The notes below the pieces were generated by a model. The model ran no database searches, was not told the origin of the DNA, and was given only the letters and a program-made list of their open reading frames with translations. The position numbers and the translations under genes were made by a program. A stretch of DNA of 64,000 nucleotides, from contig CALWLL010000056.1 in NCBI GenBank assembly GCA_944381555.1, positions 167,893 through 231,892 of the forward strand, read 5' to 3'. The stretch comes from an uncultured Agathobacter sp. Lineage in GTDB: Bacteria; Bacillota; Clostridia; Lachnospirales; Lachnospiraceae. Positions 8,009-18,511 of this stretch are shown piece by piece (within the stretch, counting starts at the first letter, position 1; each line of letters starts with the position of its first letter).

Positions 8009-8521
8009 TTATTTTCCGCAGCACTGTTTGTACTTACGTCCGCTTCCGCATGGACATGGGTCGTTACGTCCAACTTTTTTGCCAACGACAACTGTGCCAG
8101 ATTTCTTTTGTTCTAAGTAAAGAGCCTTCTGTGTCTCTTTATCGAAGATATCGTCCCACATTGGAAGTCCGTAAAGCCATTCTGCATTTGCAGCTACCAT
8201 GCCTTTGTATAATTTTACTTTATCAAACGCGAGACTGACCTTTGTATCTTCTTCCATCTCTTCAATTGGATTTGGGGTAACAAGACAATCGTTGATTCCA
8301 TCTAAAAATCCTGTCATTTCCATAACGGAAAGACCATATTTATCAGCGAGTTCTTTTACCGTACCTTCTACAACAGTATCCGGTTCCGATAATAATTTTT
8401 CATAAACACCCTGCTCCTTTAAGAAGTAGTCTGCCCAGAATCTCTGCATCTGTCCCTGATCAGCTTTTTCATTATAAGCGATTTTGTGCCATTCTTTTAA
8501 TAATGCCATCTTTTCATCCAC
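8009..8521 (-). CDS. SEC-C motif protein
   Basis: 170 residues. The last 20 or so form a classic SEC-C zinc-binding tail, [18 protein letters not shown], as found at the end of SecA. The first 145 residues are mostly helical and acidic and I do not recognise a catalytic domain. SEC-C tails bind ribosomes or SecB-like partners in other proteins; the role here is unknown. It has its own promoter (8570-8599). Confidence 0.85.
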   Translation of the reverse strand: MDEKMALLKEWHKIAYNEKADQGQMQRFWADYFLKEQGVYEKLLSEPDTVVEGTVKELADKYGLSVMEMTGFLDGINDCLVTPNPIEEMEEDTKVSLAFDKVKLYKGMVAANAEWLYGLPMWDDIFDKETQKALYLEQKKSGTVVVGKKVGRNDPCPCGSGRKYKQCCGK

Positions 8522-8569
8522 CTTTATGTTTTTATATTATGAGACATATTCCGTCTCTGCGTAACCAAT

Positions 8570-8599
8570 AGTATAACAAAAAAATATATAATTTTACAA
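8570..8599 (-). promoter_or_regulatory. Promoter of the SEC-C gene
   Basis: Minus strand TTGTAA (8594-8599), 18-base spacer, TATACT (8570-8575). Confidence 0.6.
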
Positions 8600-8610
8600 G
8601 CCCTTTATTC

Positions 8611-8838
8611 TTACTCTTCCGGTTTGTCCTTTTCTTCACTGTTTTTCTTTTTTATCAGTTTAAAAATATATAAATATATCCAAAGCAATACCGGTACCAA
8701 GATAACGGTAACAACCGCCGCATGAAACATATTCGAATCAGCTTCTGTTGCGCTTGCTGCCGCGAAAACCAATACAACGTTGATACCAATAATCAATACA
8801 ATTCCAAGTATTGCCAAAACCTGTTTTGCTTTTTTCAT
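8611..8838 (-). CDS. Small membrane protein, function unknown
   Basis: 75 residues with two predicted membrane helices (about 6-27 and 38-62) and a charged Lys/Glu tail. No family recognised. The start at 8838 is chosen because AAAGGAG lies about 8 bases upstream; a longer reading frame would run backwards through the promoter and the end of the upstream gene. It has its own promoter, with a 22-bp palindrome over the -10 region. Confidence 0.65.
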   Translation of the reverse strand: MKKAKQVLAILGIVLIIGINVVLVFAAASATEADSNMFHAAVVTVILVPVLLWIYLYIFKLIKKKNSEEKDKPEE

Positions 8839-8859
8839 GAAAAAATCTCCTTTAAATGC

Positions 8860-8904
8860 TAATATAACCTTAATTATATTAACATCCAAAGGAGAAGTTG
8901 TAAA
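8860..8904 (-). promoter_or_regulatory. Promoter with overlapping 22-bp palindrome
   Basis: Minus strand TTTACA (8899-8904), 17-base spacer, TAATAT (8876-8881). The perfect palindrome TAATATAA-CCTTAA-TTATATTA (8860-8881) covers the -10 box and the start site, which is a typical repressor position. Confidence 0.55.
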
Positions 8905-8908
8905 TTGA

Positions 8909-9529
8909 TTATTCTGACGAAGTTTCTGTTTCTGATGAAGTTTCTGTTTCTGACGAAGTTTCCGTTTCTGACGAAGTTTCTGTTTCTTCCGGCACATATT
9001 CCAAGTCTTCATGCGTAATTTCAAAATTGCTGATAAGCGTATCATCTACCAGATATAAATTGCTGTCACCTTCTACCATCAGGTAGTGTAAGCCCAGCAT
9101 CTCATTTTCTGCGCCAATCCTTATGATTATCTGCGTGCCGTCTACCGTAAGTGTTATGGTATTTGCCGGCTCGTCAAATCCGTACTCCGACAGATCCTCG
9201 TATTCTGTAATTTTTTCATCTGCTGTTACATTTCCTGCATAATACAATACGGTCTGTATCTCAGATTCGTCCATGTCCAATGTGGTATCTCCGTCATAGA
9301 GCCAATTGTCTTCATCCTTAGAAAAGCTGTACGTTACGTCTTCATATATATAAGAAAATGCCGTTACATCATCTGCATCAAAATCTGTTACATATATTAT
9401 ACTTTTAGCACTTTCTTCTTCCTCTTTTTCCGCCTGTAGATCATCATAATATGAGATTCCAAAATAAGACAACAGACATACCGCCAGAATTCCCACAAGA
9501 ATCATCAATTGTTTTTTCTGCTTTTTCAT
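8909..9529 (-). CDS. DUF4340-type membrane-anchored protein of the Gld-like ABC system
   Basis: 206 residues: one N-terminal membrane helix (about 7-27) and an extracytoplasmic domain resembling DUF4340, ending in a low-complexity tail. The tail is four copies of an ETETSS-type hexapeptide encoded by an 18-bp tandem repeat (about 8911-8985). The start at 9529 overlaps the stop of the upstream gene as TAATG, implying translational coupling. DUF4340 genes commonly follow GldG-type genes, so it is probably an accessory part of that transporter; the substrate is unknown. Confidence 0.75.
   Translation of the reverse strand: MKKQKKQLMILVGILAVCLLSYFGISYYDDLQAEKEEEESAKSIIYVTDFDADDVTAFSYIYEDVTYSFSKDEDNWLYDGDTTLDMDESEIQTVLYYAGNVTADEKITEYEDLSEYGFDEPANTITLTVDGTQIIIRIGAENEMLGLHYLMVEGDSNLYLVDDTLISNFEITHEDLEYVPEETETSSETETSSETETSSETETSSE
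8911..8985. repeat. 18-bp in-frame tandem repeat
   Basis: About four units reading TCTGACGAAGTTTCTGTT on the plus strand, with single-base variants. They encode the repeated Thr/Glu/Ser tail of the DUF4340 protein. Copy number could vary by slippage. Confidence 0.85.
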
Positions 9530-11658
9530 TATTTCTTTCTCCTTAAATACCAGATAACAATACCAAATCCCAACATTGCAACCGGGAAAATCACAATGAT
9601 AATAAGCGCCCACATCAGAGAGGTGGCTGTATCAATAGTAAGATTGCTTAGCGTTACCTCTTTTACCGGAATGACGCTTGATGACAATTCCGTCTCTGAA
9701 GTCATCTGCGACATAATATCTGTAAACATGAGTGCATGATTTCCGGATACCATACTGTTTGTGTCATCCGATAAAATCCACGCGCTTCCCAATACAACCA
9801 GTCTCGAAGTCGTTTCCTCATCAATGGTTTTTTCCGCCGCTACACCAAGCGCAAATGGTCCTTTGATATCGCCATCTTCGTATTCGGAGGTGGTAATCTC
9901 TTCTAAATTTGTTTTGGAGACAGATGAATCTGAGGTTTCCAATAAAGATTCATAGGTGATACTGTCAGTATCCTCCGGCAAAGTCACGCCTACACCATAG
10001 ACAGCAAGCACATAGCTTCCTGCGATGCTTGACGTATAATCCGTACTATTTACATCCGGCAGCAGATAGAACGGATTTCCGCTGTAATAATACTGTCTGT
10101 CATTTTCTGCAACAATCCCGTCTACCCAGTTTAAGCCATATGCCTCTAAGATGGAATTGAAATTTTCCAATCCCATATTTGTATAGTCACATGTAATAAT
10201 TGCATTTCCGCCAGCTTCCAAATAGTCGATTACTTTCTTGGCGTCATTCTCATTAAAGTCTGTAGTCGGAGCATGAATGATAATTGCCTGTGCATCTTCA
10301 GGAACTGCATCCTCATTAAATAATGTCAAAGTCTCTAACCGGATATTTGCTTTATCCAGACACTCTGTGAACGCAGTATCAAGCTCTGTTTCCCCATGTC
10401 CCGTAACCTGATATACAACGGCCAATTCCTCTTCGTCCATAGTGACATATTCAATACCGCTTGTAATCTGTCCTTCTGCATCATACCCCGTTACTTCTGT
10501 CGTATAGGAATAGTAGTCATAATTGTATTCTAATTCATATAAATCATAATAATCGATTACCTTAGAGCGCTGGCTTCCAACTACAATCACACTGTTGGCA
10601 TTTGGCGTCGTATCTGTATACTCTTTATAAAAATTTGGATTGATAGAAGGGTCTACATATTCTACTGTCACATGTTTTGATAACGCTTCATAACGCTCTA
10701 GTGTTTCATCTACCTGAACATCTTTGCTTTCTTCTGAGCTTAACACATAGATTGTGATATCATCCTCAAGATTAGACAGAAATTCTTCTGTCTGTTCTGA
10801 TAATTCATACATTTTTCCATATGTGAAATCAATTTCTGTTATGGTAACAGGCAGGCTGTTTACCGCCATATTTGTTACTACAACGATTGCCAGTACAACA
10901 CCAATTGTCGTGGTTGAGAAAACGCCTGTCGAAATTGTCTTTTTGCTCATGCTCCATCTGCGTTTCTGAATGGATTGCGCTGCAAGAAATACCATAAACG
11001 CAGAAACGGATACAAAATAAAATGCAGATGTCAAATCCAGACATCCGTTCAAAAATGCCTGAAACGGTGTATATAGGTCAAAGCACAGCAAAATCTTCGC
11101 CAGAATGCTATCTGTTTCTGTAATCATGCTGACAATCGAGCTCATCATATACCCTAAAAAGAGCGCCACAAAGGACAATACCGCTGCGATTACCTGACTT
11201 TCCGTGATGGATGAAATAAATAGCCCAATCGCAAGAAATGTACAGCCCATAAGCCAGAAACCAATGAGTGCCGTAAAGCTTTCCCCTAACGGAACTGTTC
11301 CAAACGAAGATAAAATCAGCGGCGTTACACCCACGAATATCATTCCCAGTGTAAATACAAATACCAATGCCAGATATTTTGCCAGAACAATTTTTCCAAC
11401 AGATACCGGCGCTGTCAAAAGAAGCTGGTCTACCTTCGTCTTATGCTCTTCTGCCAGACAGCGCATGGACAAAATCGGCACCGCTATCAAAAGAATAAAT
11501 GACACTCCGGAAAGCGCATAAGAAATATATGGATACCCTCCCTGTAAATTGTATGCAAAAAAATAAATACCATAAACTGCTATAAGCGCAGCAATAAATA
11601 ACCAGCCTAACACATTTTGGAAGTAGGATTTTACTTCGCGTTTAATAATAGCCAGCAT
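9529..11658 (-). CDS. Fused ABC-2 permease and GldG-family protein
   Basis: 709 residues. The first 235 or so are an ABC-2 permease with about six membrane helices (GldF-like). Then come a new membrane helix (about 250-270), a large extracytoplasmic GldG-like domain and a final C-terminal helix before an Arg/Lys tail. In Bacteroidetes GldA-GldF-GldG support gliding; in Firmicutes homologues motility is not implied and the substrate is unknown. The fusion of F and G parts into one chain is evident from the continuous frame. It starts 1 base after the ATPase gene stop. Confidence 0.85.
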   Translation of the reverse strand: MLAIIKREVKSYFQNVLGWLFIAALIAVYGIYFFAYNLQGGYPYISYALSGVSFILLIAVPILSMRCLAEEHKTKVDQLLLTAPVSVGKIVLAKYLALVFVFTLGMIFVGVTPLILSSFGTVPLGESFTALIGFWLMGCTFLAIGLFISSITESQVIAAVLSFVALFLGYMMSSIVSMITETDSILAKILLCFDLYTPFQAFLNGCLDLTSAFYFVSVSAFMVFLAAQSIQKRRWSMSKKTISTGVFSTTTIGVVLAIVVVTNMAVNSLPVTITEIDFTYGKMYELSEQTEEFLSNLEDDITIYVLSSEESKDVQVDETLERYEALSKHVTVEYVDPSINPNFYKEYTDTTPNANSVIVVGSQRSKVIDYYDLYELEYNYDYYSYTTEVTGYDAEGQITSGIEYVTMDEEELAVVYQVTGHGETELDTAFTECLDKANIRLETLTLFNEDAVPEDAQAIIIHAPTTDFNENDAKKVIDYLEAGGNAIITCDYTNMGLENFNSILEAYGLNWVDGIVAENDRQYYYSGNPFYLLPDVNSTDYTSSIAGSYVLAVYGVGVTLPEDTDSITYESLLETSDSSVSKTNLEEITTSEYEDGDIKGPFALGVAAEKTIDEETTSRLVVLGSAWILSDDTNSMVSGNHALMFTDIMSQMTSETELSSSVIPVKEVTLSNLTIDTATSLMWALIIIVIFPVAMLGFGIVIWYLRRKK

Positions 11659-11659
11659 A

Positions 11660-12583
11660 TTACTTTCCTCCTTCCTGTGTTAATTCAATAAATACATCCT
11701 CTAAGGATTTCGTTACCGTATTCATCTCCAGAATCGGCATTCTCTGTTCCGCCAATTCATAGAAAATAGTTTCACGGATGTCACAGCCCTTTTTCGCATG
11801 GACAATATAATCATCCTCTTCCATCTCTACTCTTTCCACCTGCGGGATGGCAAGCAGAATTTTTTCTACTTCCTCCTTACTGCCTTTTACTTTAAGCCGG
11901 ATTTCCTGACTGCCGGACATCACGCCCAACAATTTATCCGTGTAGTCACTTGCCACCAGTTTCCCTTTTGAAATGATAAATACATAGTCACATACGGACT
12001 GTATTTCCGACAAAATGTGTGAGCTTAAAATAACCGTATGTTCTTTTCCTAATTCCTTAATCAAATCACGAATTTCAATAATCTGCACCGGATCAAGACC
12101 TACGGTTGGTTCATCTAAAATGATTATTTCCGGGAAACCAAGTACCGCCTGCGCAAGACCTACTCTCTGCTTATAGCCCTTAGACAGATTCTTAATCATA
12201 CGCTCTTTTACATCTGTAAGCTTGGTTAATTCCATCGCTTTTTCAATTCCCTCTGACCGTTCTGCCTTTGGCAGCTTCTTTAGTTCTGCCGCAAACTGCA
12301 AATATTCCATTACTGTCATATCTGCATAAAGGGGCGGAATCTCCGGCAGATAGCCGATGCATTTTTTGGCCTCCTCCGGCTCGGCAAGAATATCATGTCC
12401 GTTTATGCTGATACTTCCTGACGTCAGTCCAAGATAACCCGTAATCATGTTCATGGTTGTTGACTTACCCGCGCCGTTCGGTCCCAGAAAACCATAGATT
12501 TTTCCTGGCTCCACAGTAAGACTTAAGCCATCCACCGCCACATGATTTCCATACTTTTTCACAAGATTAGAAATTTCAATCAT
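11660..12583 (-). CDS. ABC transporter ATPase (GldA/CcmA-like)
   Basis: 307 residues. Walker A is GPNGAGKST, the signature is LSKGYKQR, and Walker B with D-loop is ILDEPTVGLDP. A C-terminal extension of about 85 residues after the nucleotide-binding domain is normal for this subfamily. It powers the fused permease encoded directly downstream. GGAG lies 7 bases before the ATG. Confidence 0.93.
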   Translation of the reverse strand: MIEISNLVKKYGNHVAVDGLSLTVEPGKIYGFLGPNGAGKSTTMNMITGYLGLTSGSISINGHDILAEPEEAKKCIGYLPEIPPLYADMTVMEYLQFAAELKKLPKAERSEGIEKAMELTKLTDVKERMIKNLSKGYKQRVGLAQAVLGFPEIIILDEPTVGLDPVQIIEIRDLIKELGKEHTVILSSHILSEIQSVCDYVFIISKGKLVASDYTDKLLGVMSGSQEIRLKVKGSKEEVEKILLAIPQVERVEMEEDDYIVHAKKGCDIRETIFYELAEQRMPILEMNTVTKSLEDVFIELTQEGGK

Positions 12584-12658
12584 GATGTTACTCCTTCTTT
12601 TTCCTTAAACATATCTCCTATCTTATGAAATAAATGTGTCCATTCTTTGCAGAAAATG

Positions 12659-12675
12659 TGTTCATTTTGTGAACA
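12659..12675. promoter_or_regulatory. Inverted repeat upstream of the Gld-like ABC operon
   Basis: TGTTCA-TTTTG-TGAACA is a perfect 6-base inverted repeat. On the minus strand a second related half-site (TGGACACATTT against TGAACACATTT) follows about 22 bases downstream. It is a candidate operator for the ABC operon; it also lies just after the mgsA terminator. Confidence 0.4.
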
Positions 12676-12691
12676 GCGTTACCTGTAAATC

Positions 12692-12730
12692 CAAAAAAAA
12701 GAAACCAGTACTTACTGTACTGATTCCTCT
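12692..12730 (-). terminator. Intrinsic terminator of the groES-groEL-mgsA transcript
   Basis: Minus strand stem AATCAGTAC / GTACTGGTT with a short loop and a run of eight T. It overlaps the mgsA stop codon. Confidence 0.85.
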
Positions 12731-13197
12731 TTTAAGTCGCTTGAGCGTTGTTTTACAATCATATCAAAATCGATTACGGGATGTTCATATTCTTCATTCA
12801 TATACAATGAATTTAACATAAAATCCGCCGATGCACGGTTAACCGCCATAGGAATATCATACACCTGGGCAATTCTCATAAGGGCTTTAATATCCGGGTC
12901 GTGCGGCTGGGCGCTGAGAGGGTCGGAAAAGAATACGATAAAATCAATCTTTCCTTCTACAATCTTTGCACCAATCTGCTGGTCTCCGCCTAACGGTCCG
13001 CTGCTGTAGCCCCGAACCGGAAGCCCTGTTTTATCTGTAATCATACGGGCTGTTGTTCCCGTACCGCAAAGAAAATGCCGTCCTAAGATTTCCTTATTTT
13101 TTTCGCACCATGCAATAAGCTCCTGCTTCTTGCCGTCATGTGCAATAAGCGCGATGTTTTTTTGTTTTCCTATCGTCATAGTTAAGAAATTTTCCAT
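12712..13197 (-). CDS. mgsA: Methylglyoxal synthase
   Basis: Converts dihydroxyacetone phosphate to methylglyoxal plus phosphate, a bypass of lower glycolysis. The 161 residues include GPLGGDQQIGA and SDPLSAQPHDPDIKAL, the phosphate-binding and catalytic blocks; the Asp after the Phe pair (FFSD) is kept. The ATG is only 1 base after the groEL stop codon, and a terminator overlaps its end, so it appears to be the last gene of the groESL operon. Confidence 0.95.
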   Translation of the reverse strand: MENFLTMTIGKQKNIALIAHDGKKQELIAWCEKNKEILGRHFLCGTGTTARMITDKTGLPVRGYSSGPLGGDQQIGAKIVEGKIDFIVFFSDPLSAQPHDPDIKALMRIAQVYDIPMAVNRASADFMLNSLYMNEEYEHPVIDFDMIVKQRSSDLKEESVQ

Positions 13198-13198
13198 A

Positions 13199-15137
<1,939 letters not shown>

Positions 15138-15200
15138 CTTAATTCCTCCTTTAATTTCAAAAGGCTTGCGCCTTCTCTTAAAACTATTGTTCTAGATAGA

Positions 15201-15229
15201 ATAATATTACTTGAAAAAATAAATGTCAA
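15201..15229 (-). promoter_or_regulatory. Consensus promoter of groES-groEL-mgsA
   Basis: Minus strand TTGACA (15224-15229), 17-base spacer, TATTAT (15201-15206). The start near 15194 gives a leader of about 57 bases. Confidence 0.85.
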
Positions 15230-15236
15230 CAAAAAA

Positions 15237-15263
15237 TTAGCACTCTTTTAAAAAGAGTGCTAA
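15237..15263. promoter_or_regulatory. CIRCE element (HrcA operator)
   Basis: A perfect match to the consensus TTAGCACTC-N9-GAGTGCTAA. It lies 7 bases upstream of the -35 box of the best groES promoter. A weaker promoter-like pair further upstream (TTGATT 15286-15291, AATTAT 15263-15268, 17-base spacer) would start inside the element. Confidence 0.97.
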
Positions 15264-15328
15264 TAATTTTTGATTTTTCCTTTAAAATCAAGGGTTTACA
15301 GAATTCTTAAATGTTTATAAACTCATCC

Positions 15329-16114
15329 CTATATCAAATGATAATGCTGTAATGCATGATAAATTCCATCTTCATGGATATCCGTTGTCACATATTCTGC
15401 CGCATCCTTTGCCACCTGGGTGCCATTTCCCATTGCAATTCCATGACCGACGCATTTTAGCATCTCCAGATCATTGATGCTGTCTCCGATTGCATAGGTA
15501 TCCTCATGGGAAATTCCCAGATATTCACACAGCCATGCAATCCCCGTTGCTTTTGAAGTTCCCTTCGGCGTACACTCAAGTACCACCTCATCATGCATCA
15601 TAAAATCAAACTCGTTTTCCAACGCCGTTTTTACTGCAGCAAAATTGGTATATGGAAGCACATCCGCTGAAAACTTATTAACGTGGATTTCCTCACTGTA
15701 CCCACGCAGAATGACAGCATCCTCTCCCATATCTGCAATCAGATACTCCATATACGGATCGTTCTCAAAGCCCTTTTCACTGAACCAATGTCTGTAAGGG
15801 CCTTCCAGTACAACCGGCATACGGTTCTCTTCACAAACATTCACGATTCTTTCTACCAGCTTTGGTTCAAGAATCTTCTCATAGAGAACTTTTCCATCCA
15901 TCTCCACATGGTTGCCGCAGGCAGCTATTATCCCATCAAACCCGATGTCAAACAGCTTTTTGGAGCGGATATTTCCTCTGGAACGCCCGCTGCACAAAAA
16001 AGCCTTATGCCCGTTGGCACGAAGCATTCGAATCGCACGGATGGTACTTTCCGGAATATTGGTATTCCAATCCCAGATTGTCCCGTCTATATCAAAAAAA
16101 ACTATCTTCTGCAT
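15329..16114 (-). CDS. Cof-type HAD-IIB phosphatase
   Basis: 261 residues. Motif I is FFDIDGTIWD, motif II the serine of LCSGR, and motif IV GDSINDLEM, the classic HAD set with a large C2-type cap between motifs II and III. These enzymes dephosphorylate sugar phosphates, FMN or similar small molecules; the substrate cannot be read from sequence. It is the last gene of a run that begins with the folate genes. A weak hairpin near 15270-15291 may end the transcript. Confidence 0.9.
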   Translation of the reverse strand: MQKIVFFDIDGTIWDWNTNIPESTIRAIRMLRANGHKAFLCSGRSRGNIRSKKLFDIGFDGIIAACGNHVEMDGKVLYEKILEPKLVERIVNVCEENRMPVVLEGPYRHWFSEKGFENDPYMEYLIADMGEDAVILRGYSEEIHVNKFSADVLPYTNFAAVKTALENEFDFMMHDEVVLECTPKGTSKATGIAWLCEYLGISHEDTYAIGDSINDLEMLKCVGHGIAMGNGTQVAKDAAEYVTTDIHEDGIYHALQHYHLI

Positions 16115-16127
16115 ATATTTTTACCTC

Positions 16128-16916
16128 TTATGATTTCTTTTTTATTATACTCCTGCTATATAAAAACCATCCTATAATCCCCATGATACATAACGCTGCG
16201 GAAATTACCCATGCAAAAATACTGCCATCTGCGGTTTCCTTTAAAAAACCTGTTTCTGTACGAATCACCGCAATTCCATTCGCCGCCATGTGCGCGATGA
16301 CGGCCGGATAAATGCGATTCGTTTTTTCCACAAAAAATGCTAATGCAATCCCCAGTAAAAATGTATAAAGAAACTGTACTATGTTAAAATGAAGGGTTGC
16401 AAAAATAAGCGCTGAAACAAGCACCGCCGGCCATAACCCCATCATTTTGCGAAGCCTTCCATATACAACGCCTCTATGTAACAACTCCTCTAAGATTGGA
16501 GTAACAAGCGCAGAGCCAATCAGTTCTAAAACGATATTGCTTCCATACAGCGCATCGCTTGCATTCTGATACCCTTCGGATAATCCCGGCAATGGAGACA
16601 TGGAAATCAGATTATTCAAGGATACCGAGAGAATTATCATAATTCCGGTTACCGCAAGCAGGTTTAATAATTTTTCAAATGTCATATGCGGCTTTGCCCC
16701 AAAACGTCCCCCAATCATCAAATCATGCCTGTATTCCGTATACACGACAAACGTTGCCACAAGGCTTCCGAAAATCTTGCACAGCATATAGTTTTCATTT
16801 CCTCCGCCAAACACAAGCTGTGCAACCAGTATTCCGATTACAATGGCGGCATAATATATACACACCGGATACGCAATATCCCAAATTTTATATGCCAGAT
16901 TAAATTGTTGCTTCAA
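16128..16916 (-). CDS. CPBP-family intramembrane metalloprotease
   Basis: 262 residues and about seven or eight membrane helices. The family motifs are EELLHRGVVYGRL (EExxxR), LHFNIVQF and HMAANG, the glutamates and histidines that bind the metal. Members include CAAX prenyl proteases and bacteriocin self-immunity proteins; no bacteriocin gene is adjacent, so the substrate is unknown. It lies 13 bases before the Cof-type gene in the same run. Confidence 0.9.
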   Translation of the reverse strand: MKQQFNLAYKIWDIAYPVCIYYAAIVIGILVAQLVFGGGNENYMLCKIFGSLVATFVVYTEYRHDLMIGGRFGAKPHMTFEKLLNLLAVTGIMIILSVSLNNLISMSPLPGLSEGYQNASDALYGSNIVLELIGSALVTPILEELLHRGVVYGRLRKMMGLWPAVLVSALIFATLHFNIVQFLYTFLLGIALAFFVEKTNRIYPAVIAHMAANGIAVIRTETGFLKETADGSIFAWVISAALCIMGIIGWFLYSRSIIKKKS

Positions 16917-16957
16917 ATTATTTACCTCTCTTATGTTCCGGATTCCAAAATCTTAAG

Positions 16958-17605
16958 CTACATCTTTTCTAACACGTTTGGGAGTTTTGCCAAATCATCT
17001 ACAAAAGCCACCGCTCCCGCCTTACGCATTTCTTCCACATCACCAAAGCCATACGTTACGCCGATACATGGAATCCCAACCATATTTGCACCTTCTACGT
17101 CATAAATGGAATCCCCGACTAAGCACATCTCATGTTTGCCATAGTGGCTCCATCTGCGGAACACCTCTAAAAGAACCTCTTCCTTCGAATCAATTCTTCC
17201 ATCCATAGTCGCGCCTACCACATCATCAAACAACTCTAAAATCCCGAAACCTTCCAGTATGATTTTACAATATTCTTCCGGTTTGGAGGATGCCATCCCT
17301 ATGATATAGCCTTGTTTTTTCAATTCCTCAATACACTCACGGACATGCGGGTACATAGAGGTCTCATGGATTCCGGTCGGCGTGTATCTCTCACGGTATT
17401 TCGCGGTTGCTTCCCTTGCCTGTTCCAATGACATATCATAATATTTCATAAAGCTGTCCACAAGCGGCGGCCCGATAAATACCTCCAGCTTATCCCTGTC
17501 CGGCTCATCAATTCCAAAATGACTTAATGCATATTGCACGCATCTGGTGATTCCTTCTTTGGAATTGCTTAAAGTTCCGTCTAAATCAAATAGTACTGCT
17601 TTCAT
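16958..17605 (-). CDS. HAD-superfamily phosphatase (phosphoglycolate phosphatase-like)
   Basis: 215 residues. Motif I is LFDLDGTLSNS, motif II MASSKPEE, and motif III/IV GDSIYDVEGA. A helical cap (about 15-80) marks subfamily IA. This matches the Gph/PpaX-like group that hydrolyses phosphoglycolate, pyrophosphate or nucleotides. In its position after the folate genes it could act on a pterin phosphate, but that is only a guess from context. Confidence 0.85.
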   Translation of the reverse strand: MKAVLFDLDGTLSNSKEGITRCVQYALSHFGIDEPDRDKLEVFIGPPLVDSFMKYYDMSLEQAREATAKYRERYTPTGIHETSMYPHVRECIEELKKQGYIIGMASSKPEEYCKIILEGFGILELFDDVVGATMDGRIDSKEEVLLEVFRRWSHYGKHEMCLVGDSIYDVEGANMVGIPCIGVTYGFGDVEEMRKAGAVAFVDDLAKLPNVLEKM

Positions 17606-17630
17606 TTGTTATCCTCTTTATTTATCTATA

Positions 17631-18473
17631 TTATTTGTTTATATATTCCACCTGCTTTAACTCATTTAAAAGCTGGCTTACCGTCTTTCCAAGCAATGGA
17701 TGCCTGTAATTCGGACAAAGCTCTGCCAATGGCTCTAATACAAATAAGCGGTTTTGCATATCGATATGCGGAATAACAAGCGTATCACTCTCATATACAA
17801 GGCTATCAAAAAAAACAATATCCATATCTAAAGTCCTAGGCCCCCATCTAAGGATACGTTCTCTGTCTGCTTCCTCCTCAATCATATGCAGAAATTCTAA
17901 TAATTCCTCCTGATCCAGAAGTGTCTCCAGCTTTAAGCAGCCATTCAGAAAGTCATTCTGTTCTACCGGTCCATACGGCTTTGTCACAAAAAGCTGTGAG
18001 GCTTCTACACCCCGAATCAGCGGATGTTTCTTTAATTTTTCAATTCCCTGCGCAATAAGCGTCCTGCTGTCTCCTAAATTAGATCCAAAAGAAATATATG
18101 CGGTATGCCATGTGCGGTACATTGTTACCGATACATTCTCAAACGGAAGACCGATTGGAGCGTGGGGCTTTTGCAATTCCACCGATACTCCCCAAAGTAA
18201 GGAATATTCCAACAGCAATTTCTGACAGAGATTCTCACACGCCGCTTCGATTAAATCATAGCTTTTTTCCGTAAAAATGCGATGGATAAAATGGCTTACT
18301 TCTCCGTAATTTAACGCATCTTCCAATCTGTCGCTCTTTCCTGCTGCATGAAGATTTAAATAAAGCGTGGCGTTAATGTAAAAATCCTGTCCCTGTCTTT
18401 TTTCTTCTTCAAAAACGCCATGAAAAGCAAATATCTTCAAATTCGTTATTTTGATACAATCACGTTTTTCCAT
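17631..18473 (-). CDS. folK: Bifunctional dihydroneopterin aldolase / HPPK
   Basis: 280 residues with FolB (about 1-118) fused to FolK (about 122-280). FolB keeps the FHGVFEEEKRQGQ active-site block and the lysine in ELQKPHAPIG. FolK has SFGSNLGD at its start and RWGPRTLDMDI as its signature. FolB cleaves dihydroneopterin to 6-hydroxymethyl-dihydropterin and FolK pyrophosphorylates it, so the fusion channels two successive steps. It lies after folP in the folate run. Confidence 0.95.
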   Translation of the reverse strand: MEKRDCIKITNLKIFAFHGVFEEEKRQGQDFYINATLYLNLHAAGKSDRLEDALNYGEVSHFIHRIFTEKSYDLIEAACENLCQKLLLEYSLLWGVSVELQKPHAPIGLPFENVSVTMYRTWHTAYISFGSNLGDSRTLIAQGIEKLKKHPLIRGVEASQLFVTKPYGPVEQNDFLNGCLKLETLLDQEELLEFLHMIEEEADRERILRWGPRTLDMDIVFFDSLVYESDTLVIPHIDMQNRLFVLEPLAELCPNYRHPLLGKTVSQLLNELKQVEYINK

Positions 18474-18511
18474 CGTAATTCCTCTTAAGCTCTTATAAAC
18501 GTATCTAATAC

